The position numbers were made by a program, and so were the translations under genes. 18,507 bases of DNA from MESE01 sp036675035 (GTDB lineage Bacteria > Pseudomonadota > Gammaproteobacteria > Burkholderiales > Burkholderiaceae_D), in assembly GCA_036675035.1 (NCBI GenBank), contig JAKFFO010000092.1, forward strand, positions 1 to 18,507, read 5' to 3'. Under the pieces are notes generated by a model. That model did no database searches and was not told the DNA's origin. It saw only the letters and a program-made list of their open reading frames with translations. Below, piece by piece: positions 1-7,354 of the stretch. Numbering within the stretch: position 1 is the stretch's first letter; each line of letters starts with the position of its first letter.

Positions 1-333
1 GCTCTTCACACCCGGGATGTTTACCACCGGGACAACGCCTGAAATAGCGCTTGGAAAACAGATCAGCTTTTCGTTTTGGCTCTCTTCGCGGCTCAGCGCA
101 ACATCGCTGCCGCCAAAGTCGGTTAGTCTTGCCTTGATTTGCTTAAGCCCGCCCGATGAACCGATCGGTTGGTAATTGATGGCCGTGCCGATTTGCTGCT
201 GATAAATGCTGGCCCATTTCGAATAGAGAGGTGCCGCTGCCGAAGATCCGGCCCCTGTGATTTCCAGCGCAGCTGCCGGGGCGCACGCAAATGCGCATGC
301 AGCCAAATAAAGAGCGTTTCGATATTGAGTCAT
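1..333 (-). CDS. pstS: PstS, phosphate ABC transporter substrate-binding protein (5' part, cut by window edge)
   Basis: The first 111 codons of a periplasmic phosphate-binding protein, the capture subunit of the PstSCAB high-affinity phosphate importer. Translation from the ATG at 333 gives a short signal peptide (hydrophobic residues about 8-21, Ala-rich cleavage region). The family's phosphate-site signatures follow: ITGAGSSAAAPLYSKW near residue 24, then INYQPIGSSGGLKQIKA and a DFGGSDVALS block. In the family the Thr/Ser/Asp residues of these loops hold phosphate. The reading frame stays open to base 1, so the remaining two thirds and any pstCAB genes lie to the left. No strong Shine-Dalgarno is visible. 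A Pho box about 145 bases upstream supports PhoB control. Identification is firm; only the extent is unknown. Confidence 0.93.
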   Translation of the reverse strand, partial: MTQYRNALYLAACAFACAPAAALEITGAGSSAAAPLYSKWASIYQQQIGTAINYQPIGSSGGLKQIKARLTDFGGSDVALSREESQNEKLICFPSAISGVVPVVNIPGVKS

Positions 334-742
334 GCTGTCTTGTGACGAGAATAGAGGTAGGCGGAATCAGGATAGGCGACAACTCGCGCCATTCACATCT
401 GAAAGCGTGCATGTGAAGATGGAACCCGGCCTACCTATCTGGACTTGTTATTGACCGGCGGAAGTGTACAAGCGAAATATTACAAACCGATGACATTCTC
501 GTAAAAGGCAGGTGATGGCTGCGGCTTGATCGTGGGGGGATCAGACATCGCATACGAAGCAGCTATATATCTTCGATCGCCGAATGCAAATTTCGTGAAC
601 GCCTTGTTTCAATATATCGATTCACGCGAAGTGGAAGGTGGGATGACTTGCGCCGTTTCTGTCACAACCTGGACCCAGTCCACCTCCGAAATATCCGGGC
701 AAATTGACTCGTCCGCATCGGATTCGAACATCGTGCACCGCA
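334..742. other. Intergenic region between the EAL gene and pstS
   Basis: No convincing gene. It holds the pstS leader and Pho promoter near 463-496. The part from 497 to 742, downstream of the EAL gene, has no strong hairpin with a T-run. The only small fold I saw is TGGAC-CCA-GTCCA near 670-682. An open frame beginning at 526 on the plus strand runs into the antisense of the EAL gene, has no ribosome binding site and resembles nothing I know. Confidence 0.5.
463..496 (-). promoter_or_regulatory. Pho box and -10 box of pstS
   Basis: Read on the minus strand, ATGTCAT and TTGTAAT (496-490 and 485-479) form a direct repeat spaced by four bases. They match the PhoB consensus half-site CTGTCAT in 6 of 7 and 5 of 7 positions. 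Ten bases further on is TACACT (468-463), 4 of 6 to the -10 consensus. That is the expected spacing where a Pho box replaces the -35. The position ahead of pstS makes this the likely phosphate-starvation promoter. Confidence 0.6.
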
Positions 743-2074
743 TCACGCCGCTACGCCGGAACAGGAAGCATGATGGTGCTGCGCCCACTCGACCAGAGCT
801 TGCGCCGACAAGGCCTTGGTATAGATATAGCCCTGAACCTGGTCGCACCCCATTTCCTTGAGCATTGCGAGGATCGTATCCTGCTCGACCCCTTCGGCGA
901 CTACCGTGAGCTGGAAATTGTGCGCCAGATCGATGATGGTACGAACGATCTGCCTGTCCGTAATCGATGGCCCCATGTTGCGCACGAATAGTTGATCGAT
1001 CTTCAATTCGCTCAGCGGCAGCCGGCGCAAATAGGCCAGTGACGAATAACCTGTGCCGAAATCATCGATGGCCAGGCTGAAACCGTAGGTAACCAGGGTG
1101 TTCAGGGTCGCAATCGACTGCTCGACATCGGTCAACAACGTGCTCTCCGTCAGTTCCAGCCCCAGTACGCTTGGACTTACTCCCCACACGTCGACCATTT
1201 GCTTGAGCATGCCCGGCAGCTTGGTGTCGTGCAGCATCGACGCCGGCAGGTTGACCCACACTTTGCCGATGTCGATGCCAGCGAATGCGGTCACATATTC
1301 GCGCAAGGCGGTATTGAGCACGAACCGCGTCAATTCCGGAATTAGACCGTACTGCTCGGCGGCATCGACCAGCATGGTCGGAGTAATCGCCGGATGCTGC
1401 GAGCCGGACCAGCGGACCAGCGCTTCCACCCCTCGGATTCTTCCCGAAGCGATGTCCACCTTGGGCTGGTAGAACACCGCGAGTCCGTCATGGCTCAACG
1501 CACGCTGAAGGTGTGCCACGATACCCGTATCAAGCATGGGACTGCGCTCATTGGTCACGTCGACCCAGTAGCGATGGCCGACCGTACGCGCATGCGCTTC
1601 CGCGCTTGCCGCCGCCTTGAGCATGTGCAAGGGCGTGCTGCCAGATCGGGCTGCCATTGCGATTCCGACAATCGGGCGCACCGTTACGACGGACTCGGTC
1701 CCTGTGATCGGCGCCTCCAGCGCGCCTACCAGGTTCGATGCCGCCAGACCGGCCATGACGGCAGTGGGCAAGCAAGGCAGCACCACCCAGATTTCGCCGG
1801 GCGAAGCCACAGCCATGTAATCCGCCGCACGCAGCGCCGAAGTGACGCGCCGTACCAGTGCCTCGTCGACCGCACGGCACTGCGGCAGGCCCAGCACTGC
1901 TTCCATCTGGTCGCTGCGGGAGAGCGAGATGACGCACAAAGCAACGACGGCCGACGGCGCCTGCTGTGCGATGTCGTGCGCGAGCTGCTCCATCAGCGCC
2001 GACGCAGACAGGCATTGAGAGCGGCGCTTGCGTATCCGCGACCATGCGCCAGAGATGAGAGAACGAATCGTCAT
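743..2074 (-). CDS. EAL-domain cyclic-di-GMP phosphodiesterase with degenerate GGDEF domain
   Basis: A 443-residue cytoplasmic protein predicted to hydrolyse cyclic-di-GMP to pGpG. Residues about 40-175 have the layout of a GGDEF domain, but the GGDEF position reads SPGEI, so it cannot be a cyclase; it may bind GTP or be structural. Residues about 188-435 form an EAL domain with its metal and catalytic residues visible: EAL at 217-219, an Asn in VNLPASM (about 275), Glu in ELTEST (about 307), DDFGTG at 337-342, Lys in LKID (358), Glu in VAEGVE (394) and QGY (414-416). No membrane segment or sensor domain is seen. The ATG at 2074 overlaps the stop of the HD-GYP gene (ATGA), which points to translational coupling. 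A longer upstream frame exists but lies inside the HD-GYP gene and was rejected. Confidence 0.9.
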   Translation of the reverse strand: MTIRSLISGAWSRIRKRRSQCLSASALMEQLAHDIAQQAPSAVVALCVISLSRSDQMEAVLGLPQCRAVDEALVRRVTSALRAADYMAVASPGEIWVVLPCLPTAVMAGLAASNLVGALEAPITGTESVVTVRPIVGIAMAARSGSTPLHMLKAAASAEAHARTVGHRYWVDVTNERSPMLDTGIVAHLQRALSHDGLAVFYQPKVDIASGRIRGVEALVRWSGSQHPAITPTMLVDAAEQYGLIPELTRFVLNTALREYVTAFAGIDIGKVWVNLPASMLHDTKLPGMLKQMVDVWGVSPSVLGLELTESTLLTDVEQSIATLNTLVTYGFSLAIDDFGTGYSSLAYLRRLPLSELKIDQLFVRNMGPSITDRQIVRTIIDLAHNFQLTVVAEGVEQDTILAMLKEMGCDQVQGYIYTKALSAQALVEWAQHHHASCSGVAA

Positions 2075-3564
2075 CGCGATCCGAAATAGAAATTCCGCAC
2101 ATCGATACCGTGGCTGCCGTCCGGCAGGCCCTTGAGAATCTGCAGCCGGACCGCCTTCTGCCGCGCGTTGTGCCGCAACATGTCGATCTGCAATGGAACC
2201 GGGCGAAGCGTCTTGTCGCCCCGGGTGACGATGAGAATCCTGGGTTCCAGTCGCCGGATTGGATTTTGCTGGATCACGATCGCGACATGGCCGCTCGTCA
2301 TTTCGATCAAGGACCCGACCGGAAATGCGCCGACCGCTTGAACGAACTGCTCCACCAGCGGCCCATGCCAATGCTTCCCTGCCCCTGCAAACAGTTCTTT
2401 GATGGCCTCATGCGGCGCAAAAGTCTTGGCGTAGGGGCGAGGATTGACCATCGCCACATAGCCGTCGACAATCGCGGCCATCTTGCCGTAAAGAGAAATG
2501 TCCGCATCGCGCACACCGTTCGGATATCCGGTGCCATCGATACGCTCGTGATGTTCGGCGATGGCGCGAATGACGGTATCCGGCAGCGCGTCCGCCTGCT
2601 CGATCATGGCAATGCCCTGGCGGACGTGACGCTGCATGTCCTGGGCTTCGGCGCTGCTGAGCGATCCATGTTTGTCGAGCAGCTCAGGCCGCATCTTGAC
2701 TTTGCCGACATCGAGCAGAAATCCGATCATCGCCAGATCCGCCAGCCATTCGCGCGAAAAACCCAGGTGCCGGCCCAGAATGGTGAGATGAATGCCCGCT
2801 TCCAGGCTGCGCTGATACAGCTTGTTGTCGCTTTCCAGCATTTTGGCCGCCCACATGATGGCATTCGGGTGCGCAATCATGTGTTCGGCCATCGTCTGGG
2901 CGGCGCGCTCCAGGATCTGGAGGTCCGTGACGCTGCGCGACGCAATGCCTTGGGCCACGTCGCTTAACACGCTCAACGCGGCCTTGCAGGCAGTGACCGC
3001 GACCGGCACCGCCGGCCACGAAAACTCCGTTTCGGCATACGACACCAGTTCGATATGTTGCGGAATATAGGGAGGACGCGGTTTGGCCGGCGTTTGCACT
3101 GCGTCGCCGGATGAGCGGCGCCATGTTTGTGCCAGCAATCGGCGCCACCAGGGCTTGCTGATGCGGGCGCCTTTCGCCAGCTGGGTAAGTTGCTCGAGCT
3201 CAGCCTGTCTGTCCGCACCGGACACATCGGCGACCGGTTGTTCCGCCACGCCCACCGCGGTCAATCCGGCGAGTGTCACGGCATCGTCATAGCCGAGTCC
3301 GTAATGACCGCTGCCAAAGGTTTTTTCCAGATATTCGGTCAGCGCAAGATCCACGCTGCGCGTCGGATCGACGGTCACATAGTCGGTCAGCCCGCTAAGT
3401 GTCGCGATCTGGTCCGGCGAAGTGATCAACAAGCCTTCGATCATGAACGGCGTATTGCGCCAGCCGCAGTCGACGTTCGACACAAACATGCCTTCCCGCA
3501 AATCGTAGACCGGCAAGCTCACATCCAGTGTGGCCGGTTGGCTCAATGCTTTCTTTACCTGCAC
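2071..3564 (-). CDS. HD-GYP domain protein with N-terminal DUF3391 and altered HD motif
   Basis: A 497-residue protein of the cyclic-di-GMP phosphodiesterase HD-GYP family. The N-terminal part (about 15-130) matches DUF3391, with LPVYDLREGMFV and a TDYVTVDPTRS block. The HD-GYP domain spans about 210-405: HHERIDGTGYP at 338-348 is intact, and His313 and Asp367 are present. However, the usual HDxGK reads LDVGK at 284-288, so the dyad histidine is Leu, and the DAL/DAM position has Val370 instead of Asp. In the family these residues support the metal centre, so activity may be reduced or lost (inference). The C-terminal about 80 residues form an extra beta-rich segment. The start is GTG at 3564, set by AGGAGG six bases upstream; another GTG at 3585 has no such site. 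A TATAAT-like box lies at 3711-3706. It is coupled by ATGA to the EAL gene. Confidence 0.88.
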   Translation of the reverse strand: MQVKKALSQPATLDVSLPVYDLREGMFVSNVDCGWRNTPFMIEGLLITSPDQIATLSGLTDYVTVDPTRSVDLALTEYLEKTFGSGHYGLGYDDAVTLAGLTAVGVAEQPVADVSGADRQAELEQLTQLAKGARISKPWWRRLLAQTWRRSSGDAVQTPAKPRPPYIPQHIELVSYAETEFSWPAVPVAVTACKAALSVLSDVAQGIASRSVTDLQILERAAQTMAEHMIAHPNAIMWAAKMLESDNKLYQRSLEAGIHLTILGRHLGFSREWLADLAMIGFLLDVGKVKMRPELLDKHGSLSSAEAQDMQRHVRQGIAMIEQADALPDTVIRAIAEHHERIDGTGYPNGVRDADISLYGKMAAIVDGYVAMVNPRPYAKTFAPHEAIKELFAGAGKHWHGPLVEQFVQAVGAFPVGSLIEMTSGHVAIVIQQNPIRRLEPRILIVTRGDKTLRPVPLQIDMLRHNARQKAVRLQILKGLPDGSHGIDVRNFYFGSR

Positions 3565-3576
3565 GGGGCACCTCCT
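3565..3576 (-). promoter_or_regulatory. Shine-Dalgarno that fixes the GTG start of the HD-GYP gene
   Basis: AGGAGG at 3576-3571 followed by a six-base spacer and GTG at 3564-3562. This places the start seven codons inside the longest open frame. Confidence 0.75.
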
Positions 3577-3830
3577 CTGGGACACCGCTTACGCCGATGA
3601 ATTTTTCTCAGCCGTGTGAACCGTTCAAATGTCCACCGTCCCGCTCAAGCGACCGGATCATTGCAATTGACTTGAGCGATCTCGAACGTTTTATCTGCTG
3701 GAAACATTATAATTTTTAATGCGTTGCACCGTTGATAATTTTTATCGGAACAGTACCGCTTTCAACGATTTCCACCGGTGTCTTCATTGCATGGAGAGCA
3801 GCGATCCACGCTGGGCCTGCCGGCACTCCC

Positions 3831-4979
3831 CTAGAGCCGCACTTCGATGCGGTTTTTGCCGCCCCGTTTGGCTGCAAACAACGCTTCATCGGCCTTGCGC
3901 ACCAACGCATCGATATCCTCTTGCCGGCCCTGCAGCGTTGCAATGCCGATGCTGACCGTGTACGGCGGAAGCGACTCGAGATGGCGTTGGCCGGACAGAG
4001 TCCGAATACGATCGGCCACGATGTACGCGCCGTCCCAGGAAGTGTTGGGCAGCAGCACAATGAATTCTTCACCGCCGTAGCGTCCCATCACATCGTGAGT
4101 GCGCAACGCCTGCTGCGCCTTGCGGGAGAAATCCACGATCACCTTGTCTCCGGTCTGATGGCCGAAGTCGTCGTTAATGACCTTGAAGTTGTCCAGGTCG
4201 ATCATCAGCAGCGCCAGGGGTTGCCCATAGCGCAGCGTCCGGGTCATCTCCCGGCCCACCGCTTCAAGAACAGCTTCGCGCCGGAATACGCCGGTCAGGT
4301 GATCGTGCATGGCGGCGTATTGGAGCCGGTCGTGCAGCCGGCGGTTGACCATCAGCAGAAACCCCAGGCTCAAGGTTATGATCGATACGGCAAAGGTCGC
4401 CAGGTACACATGCTGCACGGTCGATATGTCGCGCACCGGATCGATCACGCCGAGCTGGAACACTGCTGCACCGCAACGCACGCCGGAAATCGACGCAGCA
4501 AAGAGAAAGGCAGCCATCGTCAGGCGCTCGGCAAAGTGCTTCGACTTCATCTGCAGGATGGTCCACGCACTGGCCGCAAACAGCCATGTGTTCATGGTGC
4601 TGACGACGATAACGCGCAGCCGGTAATCGTCGACGACAAAGGTCGGCCACGCCAGCAGCGCCGCCAGCAGCATCAACACCGCGGCCAGCCGCCGTGGGGA
4701 CGCCGGCCGGTCCGCGAACCGTGCGACGCTGAAATACATCAGCATGATACCGGCGACCACAAGCATATTGGCCACGAAGCTGGACCAGAATACCGGCAAG
4801 GATCCGCGCAGCATGAAAAGAAAAGCGGCCGGCACCATGATAAGGCAGGCCCAGGCCCAATGGGTCAGGCCTTGAATGTCCCGGGGAAAGCTGCGGCGCA
4901 GCGCAAAGAAGACGAACGCGCACAACAGGCCGAGCACTGCGGAAATAATGATGAAGGAGCGCGGATCGAATCCCAGCAT
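3831..4979 (-). CDS. Membrane diguanylate cyclase (GGDEF domain, GGEEF motif)
   Basis: A 382-residue inner-membrane protein predicted to make cyclic-di-GMP from two GTP. The N-terminal about 212 residues are hydrophobic with six or seven membrane segments (about 9-29, 41-58, 68-85, 99-118, 123-142, 153-174, 192-211) and resemble no named sensor that I can identify. The GGDEF domain runs from about 217 to the end: DHLTG at 226-230, a DLDNFK metal/base loop near 261-266, the GGEEF active site at 302-306, and an inhibitory I-site RTHD at 293-296, five residues before it as in product-inhibited cyclases. Both sites look intact, so the enzyme should be active and feedback-inhibited. The ATG at 4979 has only a weak AAAGG upstream. 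A TATAAT lies at 5101-5096. It is probably transcribed separately from the HD-GYP gene 266 bases downstream. Confidence 0.92.
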   Translation of the reverse strand: MLGFDPRSFIIISAVLGLLCAFVFFALRRSFPRDIQGLTHWAWACLIMVPAAFLFMLRGSLPVFWSSFVANMLVVAGIMLMYFSVARFADRPASPRRLAAVLMLLAALLAWPTFVVDDYRLRVIVVSTMNTWLFAASAWTILQMKSKHFAERLTMAAFLFAASISGVRCGAAVFQLGVIDPVRDISTVQHVYLATFAVSIITLSLGFLLMVNRRLHDRLQYAAMHDHLTGVFRREAVLEAVGREMTRTLRYGQPLALLMIDLDNFKVINDDFGHQTGDKVIVDFSRKAQQALRTHDVMGRYGGEEFIVLLPNTSWDGAYIVADRIRTLSGQRHLESLPPYTVSIGIATLQGRQEDIDALVRKADEALFAAKRGGKNRIEVRL

Positions 4980-5183
4980 ATTGCCGATGCAACCTTTGTA
5001 CCGTTGACTTAAGAGGTAAATCGGGAAATCAGCATTGAGGTTGCCTCACGAACACCCCAGGCTCAATCACGAGAAAACGATTCTGTTTGCAACAAATTAT
5101 ACTTGTTTCCGAGAAGTAATCATCCCATGATTAGGGGAGATTCAAGAGTGGCGCAGCACCCGCGCACACGATGATGCGCTCGA

Positions 5184-5840
5184 TCACCGAAGAATCTTTT
5201 GCAGATCGATGTGCTTCGCCGGCGAAAAGGGAAATGCCCTGGGCGCCGCAAGCGCATTCCGGGGCAGCACTTTAAACTCGCTGAATTCACCGTAGTACAC
5301 GAACAGGTAATCCAGCAAATGAAATGTGCGGGCCCGCCGTCCGGTGAGCGAGAAATCGTATTTTCCATTGATCGTCACACGCAATGGCTGGTTCGGCCTG
5401 ATCTCGGCCAACATGAAATCCTCTCGACGGGGAATGCCGATGTACGACCCGTTGTCCTTGTAATTCAGATGAAGATTCAGCGTGGCGCCAACACGCGTTA
5501 GTTTGAAAATGGAGTAGTTTCGCGGATGTTCAAAGTCCCTTATCAGGGAATACGATTCCGTGGTTTGCTGGCGTTCGTCACAGATCGGCCGGTAGTTGGA
5601 GCCGGATGCGGTGTCCGTCATGACGAGCATCCGGCATTGCTCGAAATCGTGTGCGTGCGGCTCGATACTTTCATTCAATAAGACCGTATTCCGATCGACA
5701 TGGCCGGCAGCGAACACGAATTCATTCGGCCACTCAAGATAGTACTTGCGGTAGTCGTGGTTATTCCCGGATTTACCGTAGGTATGCATATTGTGGAAAA
5801 CATGCATCACATGTTTCGGCGTCTTGAATTTGAAGTCCAT
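5184..5840 (-). CDS. Conserved-looking protein of unknown function (218 aa)
   Basis: I do not recognise this family. The product is a soluble-looking protein with no signal peptide or membrane segment. It is rich in His, Asn, Tyr and Arg near the N-terminus (MHVFHNMHTYGKSGNNHDY at about 11-29). The middle alternates polar and hydrophobic residues like beta strands (LNLHLNYKDNGSYIG, LRVTINGKYDFSL), and an aromatic stretch LLDYLFVYYGEFSEF lies near 180-195. The chosen start is the ATG at 5840. The frame is open further upstream to an ATG at about 5909, and no clear Shine-Dalgarno decides between them. It lies 95 bases downstream of the ArsR-type gene on the same strand and may share its transcript. 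Codon use looks more AT-rich by eye than in its neighbours. Confidence 0.7.
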   Translation of the reverse strand: MDFKFKTPKHVMHVFHNMHTYGKSGNNHDYRKYYLEWPNEFVFAAGHVDRNTVLLNESIEPHAHDFEQCRMLVMTDTASGSNYRPICDERQQTTESYSLIRDFEHPRNYSIFKLTRVGATLNLHLNYKDNGSYIGIPRREDFMLAEIRPNQPLRVTINGKYDFSLTGRRARTFHLLDYLFVYYGEFSEFKVLPRNALAAPRAFPFSPAKHIDLQKILR

Positions 5841-5935
5841 ATTTAAATCATTCGGCGGGCAACAGGAAACGTGCCACGCATTTTGTGATCGGCGCGAAGG
5901 GAAAGCCATGCACCGGCAACGACAGACGACACAGG

Positions 5936-6673
5936 TCAGATTGACGCGTACACCGGCCCGGCACCAGGCTGAGGGGCAATTTCCGCGCTTTCGCGCACCA
6001 GAAAGGCCGCGCTCAGGGCCTTTTCCCCGGCGGCTGAGAATTCCATGATGCGGGTATCCTTGATTCGCGTCGCCCAACCGAGCTCGACAATCCGGCCGAG
6101 CATGCTGGAGCCCAGTGCGCCGGCGAGGTGATGGCGGCGCTCGCTCCAGTCCAGGCAACTCCTGCAAAAGACTCTTCGCCGGGTAACCAGTGAACCGGTG
6201 TCGATGCCGAAATCCCGAAAGAACTGGTGGCCGAGCGCACTAAGCTCAAGGCGATCGACACCGGCCTTGAATGCGCCGCGCAGCACGAGGCCCTCATAAG
6301 CAAGGACGCCGAGTTCTCCGGCCAGATGATCGTAGCACACGCGCGCTTTCCGTAACGCCGGCTCCCTTGGACTGGATCGCAACCGCAATGCGCCGGTCCT
6401 GAACGCGACGCCCATCAACGTTTCGATGAGATGCGCCACATCGTCGTTCGCAAGTCTGTAGTAGCGATGCCTTCCCTGGGCTTCGACCGCGATCAGGCCA
6501 GCATCGACCAGTTTGGCAAGGTGGGCGCTCATGGTCTGCTTAGTTACGGCCGCCACGCCGGAGAGTTCAGTCGCAGTAAGTGCCTTGCCGGTCATTAAAG
6601 CAGTCAGGACTTCCGCGCGCGCATGGTCGCCGATCAGCGCAGCAATTCCAACGATATTGGGGCCTTCTTTCAT
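5936..6673 (-). CDS. ArsR-type winged-helix transcriptional regulator (245 aa, long form)
   Basis: A DNA-binding repressor-type protein. Residues about 7-90 form the winged helix: helix-turn-helix ATELSGVAAVTKQTMSAHLAKL near 33-54, then the wing with EAQGRHRYYRL at 64-74. The C-terminal about 150 residues are an extra domain found in a long subgroup of this family. It has Cys in RVCYDH, a CRSC pair and an HH pair in CLDWSERRHHLAGALG near residues 170-188, which could bind metal or sense thiols (inference). The ligand is unknown. The gene is divergent from the NIPSNAP-family gene. A TGGTTCG/CGAACCA palindrome covers its -10 box and start codon, so autorepression is likely. The ATG at 6673 has no Shine-Dalgarno, and a -10 box six bases before it suggests a leaderless message. 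Confidence 0.85.
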   Translation of the reverse strand: MKEGPNIVGIAALIGDHARAEVLTALMTGKALTATELSGVAAVTKQTMSAHLAKLVDAGLIAVEAQGRHRYYRLANDDVAHLIETLMGVAFRTGALRLRSSPREPALRKARVCYDHLAGELGVLAYEGLVLRGAFKAGVDRLELSALGHQFFRDFGIDTGSLVTRRRVFCRSCLDWSERRHHLAGALGSSMLGRIVELGWATRIKDTRIMEFSAAGEKALSAAFLVRESAEIAPQPGAGPVYASI

Positions 6674-6708
6674 GGTTCGATGTTAGCCGAACCAAAACGC
6701 CCATACAA
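6673..6708 (-). promoter_or_regulatory. Promoter and palindromic operator of the ArsR-type gene
   Basis: On the minus strand TTGTAT (6708-6703), a 17-base spacer and TAACAT (6685-6680) form a plausible promoter ending six bases before the ATG at 6673. A perfect inverted repeat, TGGTTCG at 6673-6679 and CGAACCA at 6688-6694 with an eight-base centre, overlaps the -10 box and the first base of the start codon. It also lies upstream of the divergent gene at 6749, so one site could control both. Confidence 0.6.
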
Positions 6709-6748
6709 GCGGATACCATGCTTTTTCAATAACGAAAAGGAGTGACTC

Positions 6749-7096
6749 ATGGCCATTGCCTGTTTTATCCGGTATGAAATCGATCCGTTCCAGCGCGAAG
6801 CGTTCAAGGAGTATTCAGAGAACTGGGGACGCATCATTCCAAAGTGCGGAGGAAGCCTGATTGGCTACTTCCTGCCGCACGAAGGCACGAATAATGTCGC
6901 ATGGGGCCTGCTTCACTTCGACAGCCTGGCCTCTTATGAAAGCTACCGCGGGCGAGTAAAGGCCGACCCTGAAGGGCAGGCGAATTTCGAAATGGCCCAG
7001 TCCCGCAAGCTGATATTCCGAGAGGAGCGCACGTTCGTCGAAATTGTCGACGGCACGTTCGGAATGCCGCCTTCGCTGACCGGCGCGACGCGTTGA
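6749..7096 (+). CDS. NIPSNAP-family protein
   Basis: A 115-residue small cytoplasmic protein of the NIPSNAP family, which has a dimeric alpha-beta-barrel (ferredoxin-like) fold. The molecular role is not settled in bacteria. Sequence signs: an N-terminal strand with IRYEIDPFQREAFKEY, a central GGSLIGYFLPHEGTNNVAWGL block, then FDSLASYESYR and a REERTFVEIV final strand, the usual order for the family. The start is firm: AGGAG at 6738-6742 is six bases before the ATG. It is divergent from the ArsR-type regulator, with a palindromic operator between, so it is probably the regulator's target. Family call is good; substrate unknown. Confidence 0.85.
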   Translation: MAIACFIRYEIDPFQREAFKEYSENWGRIIPKCGGSLIGYFLPHEGTNNVAWGLLHFDSLASYESYRGRVKADPEGQANFEMAQSRKLIFREERTFVEIVDGTFGMPPSLTGATR

Positions 7097-7298
7097 TCCT
7101 CTTCCAGGAAATTCGATTTGAAATTTTCCCGGCAGGCGCGCGTCCTTAGGTCGCAATCCTGATTTCCGGTGCACAAGGTCGCCGGCACGAAGCGCGCTCC
7201 ACTGAAACGGGAGACCGATCCAGTCCTTTGCCCGGTATTTTTTCATGCCGGGTTCCCGCAAAGCGCCGGCCTCGATAATCAATCGCGGCGCACACCTT

Positions 7299-7327
7299 GC
7301 GGCAAGCGAAAATTTTCTGCTTGCCGC
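7299..7327. promoter_or_regulatory. Perfect inverted repeat at the -35 region of the mlaE-like operon
   Basis: GCGGCAAGC at 7299-7307 and its exact complement GCTTGCCGC at 7319-7327, separated by 11 bases that include AAAATTTT. The right arm overlaps the expected -35 position of the -10 box at 7342-7347. There is no T-run after it, so an operator is more likely than a terminator. The regulator is not identifiable from the window. Confidence 0.5.
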
Positions 7328-7338
7328 GCGCGTCCCTT

Positions 7339-7354
7339 TGCTATCATTCCCCCC
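7339..7354 (+). promoter_or_regulatory. Extended -10 promoter giving a probable leaderless start for the mlaE-like gene
   Basis: TG at 7339-7340, one base, then TATCAT at 7342-7347, five of six to the consensus. Seven bases follow and then the ATG at 7355, so transcription would begin at or next to the A of the start codon. The seven bases are T and C only, with no Shine-Dalgarno. Confidence 0.5.

Noticed and set aside
526..861. 111-codon plus-strand frame near the pstS promoter
   Set aside because: No Shine-Dalgarno, overlaps the 3' end of the EAL gene on the other strand, and the sequence is not recognisable.
2110..2967. 285-codon plus-strand frame opposite the HD-GYP gene
   Set aside because: Antisense shadow; HD-GYP motifs and the Shine-Dalgarno are on the minus strand.
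3667..3713. Plus-strand TTGACT-N17-TTTATC and a TATAAT
   Set aside because: No plus-strand gene follows; the AT-rich patch is more simply the promoter region of the minus-strand HD-GYP gene.
3732..5012. 426-codon open frame on the plus strand opposite the diguanylate cyclase
   Set aside because: Antisense shadow of a gene with all GGDEF motifs; the translation is His/Gln/Arg-rich low complexity without ribosome site.
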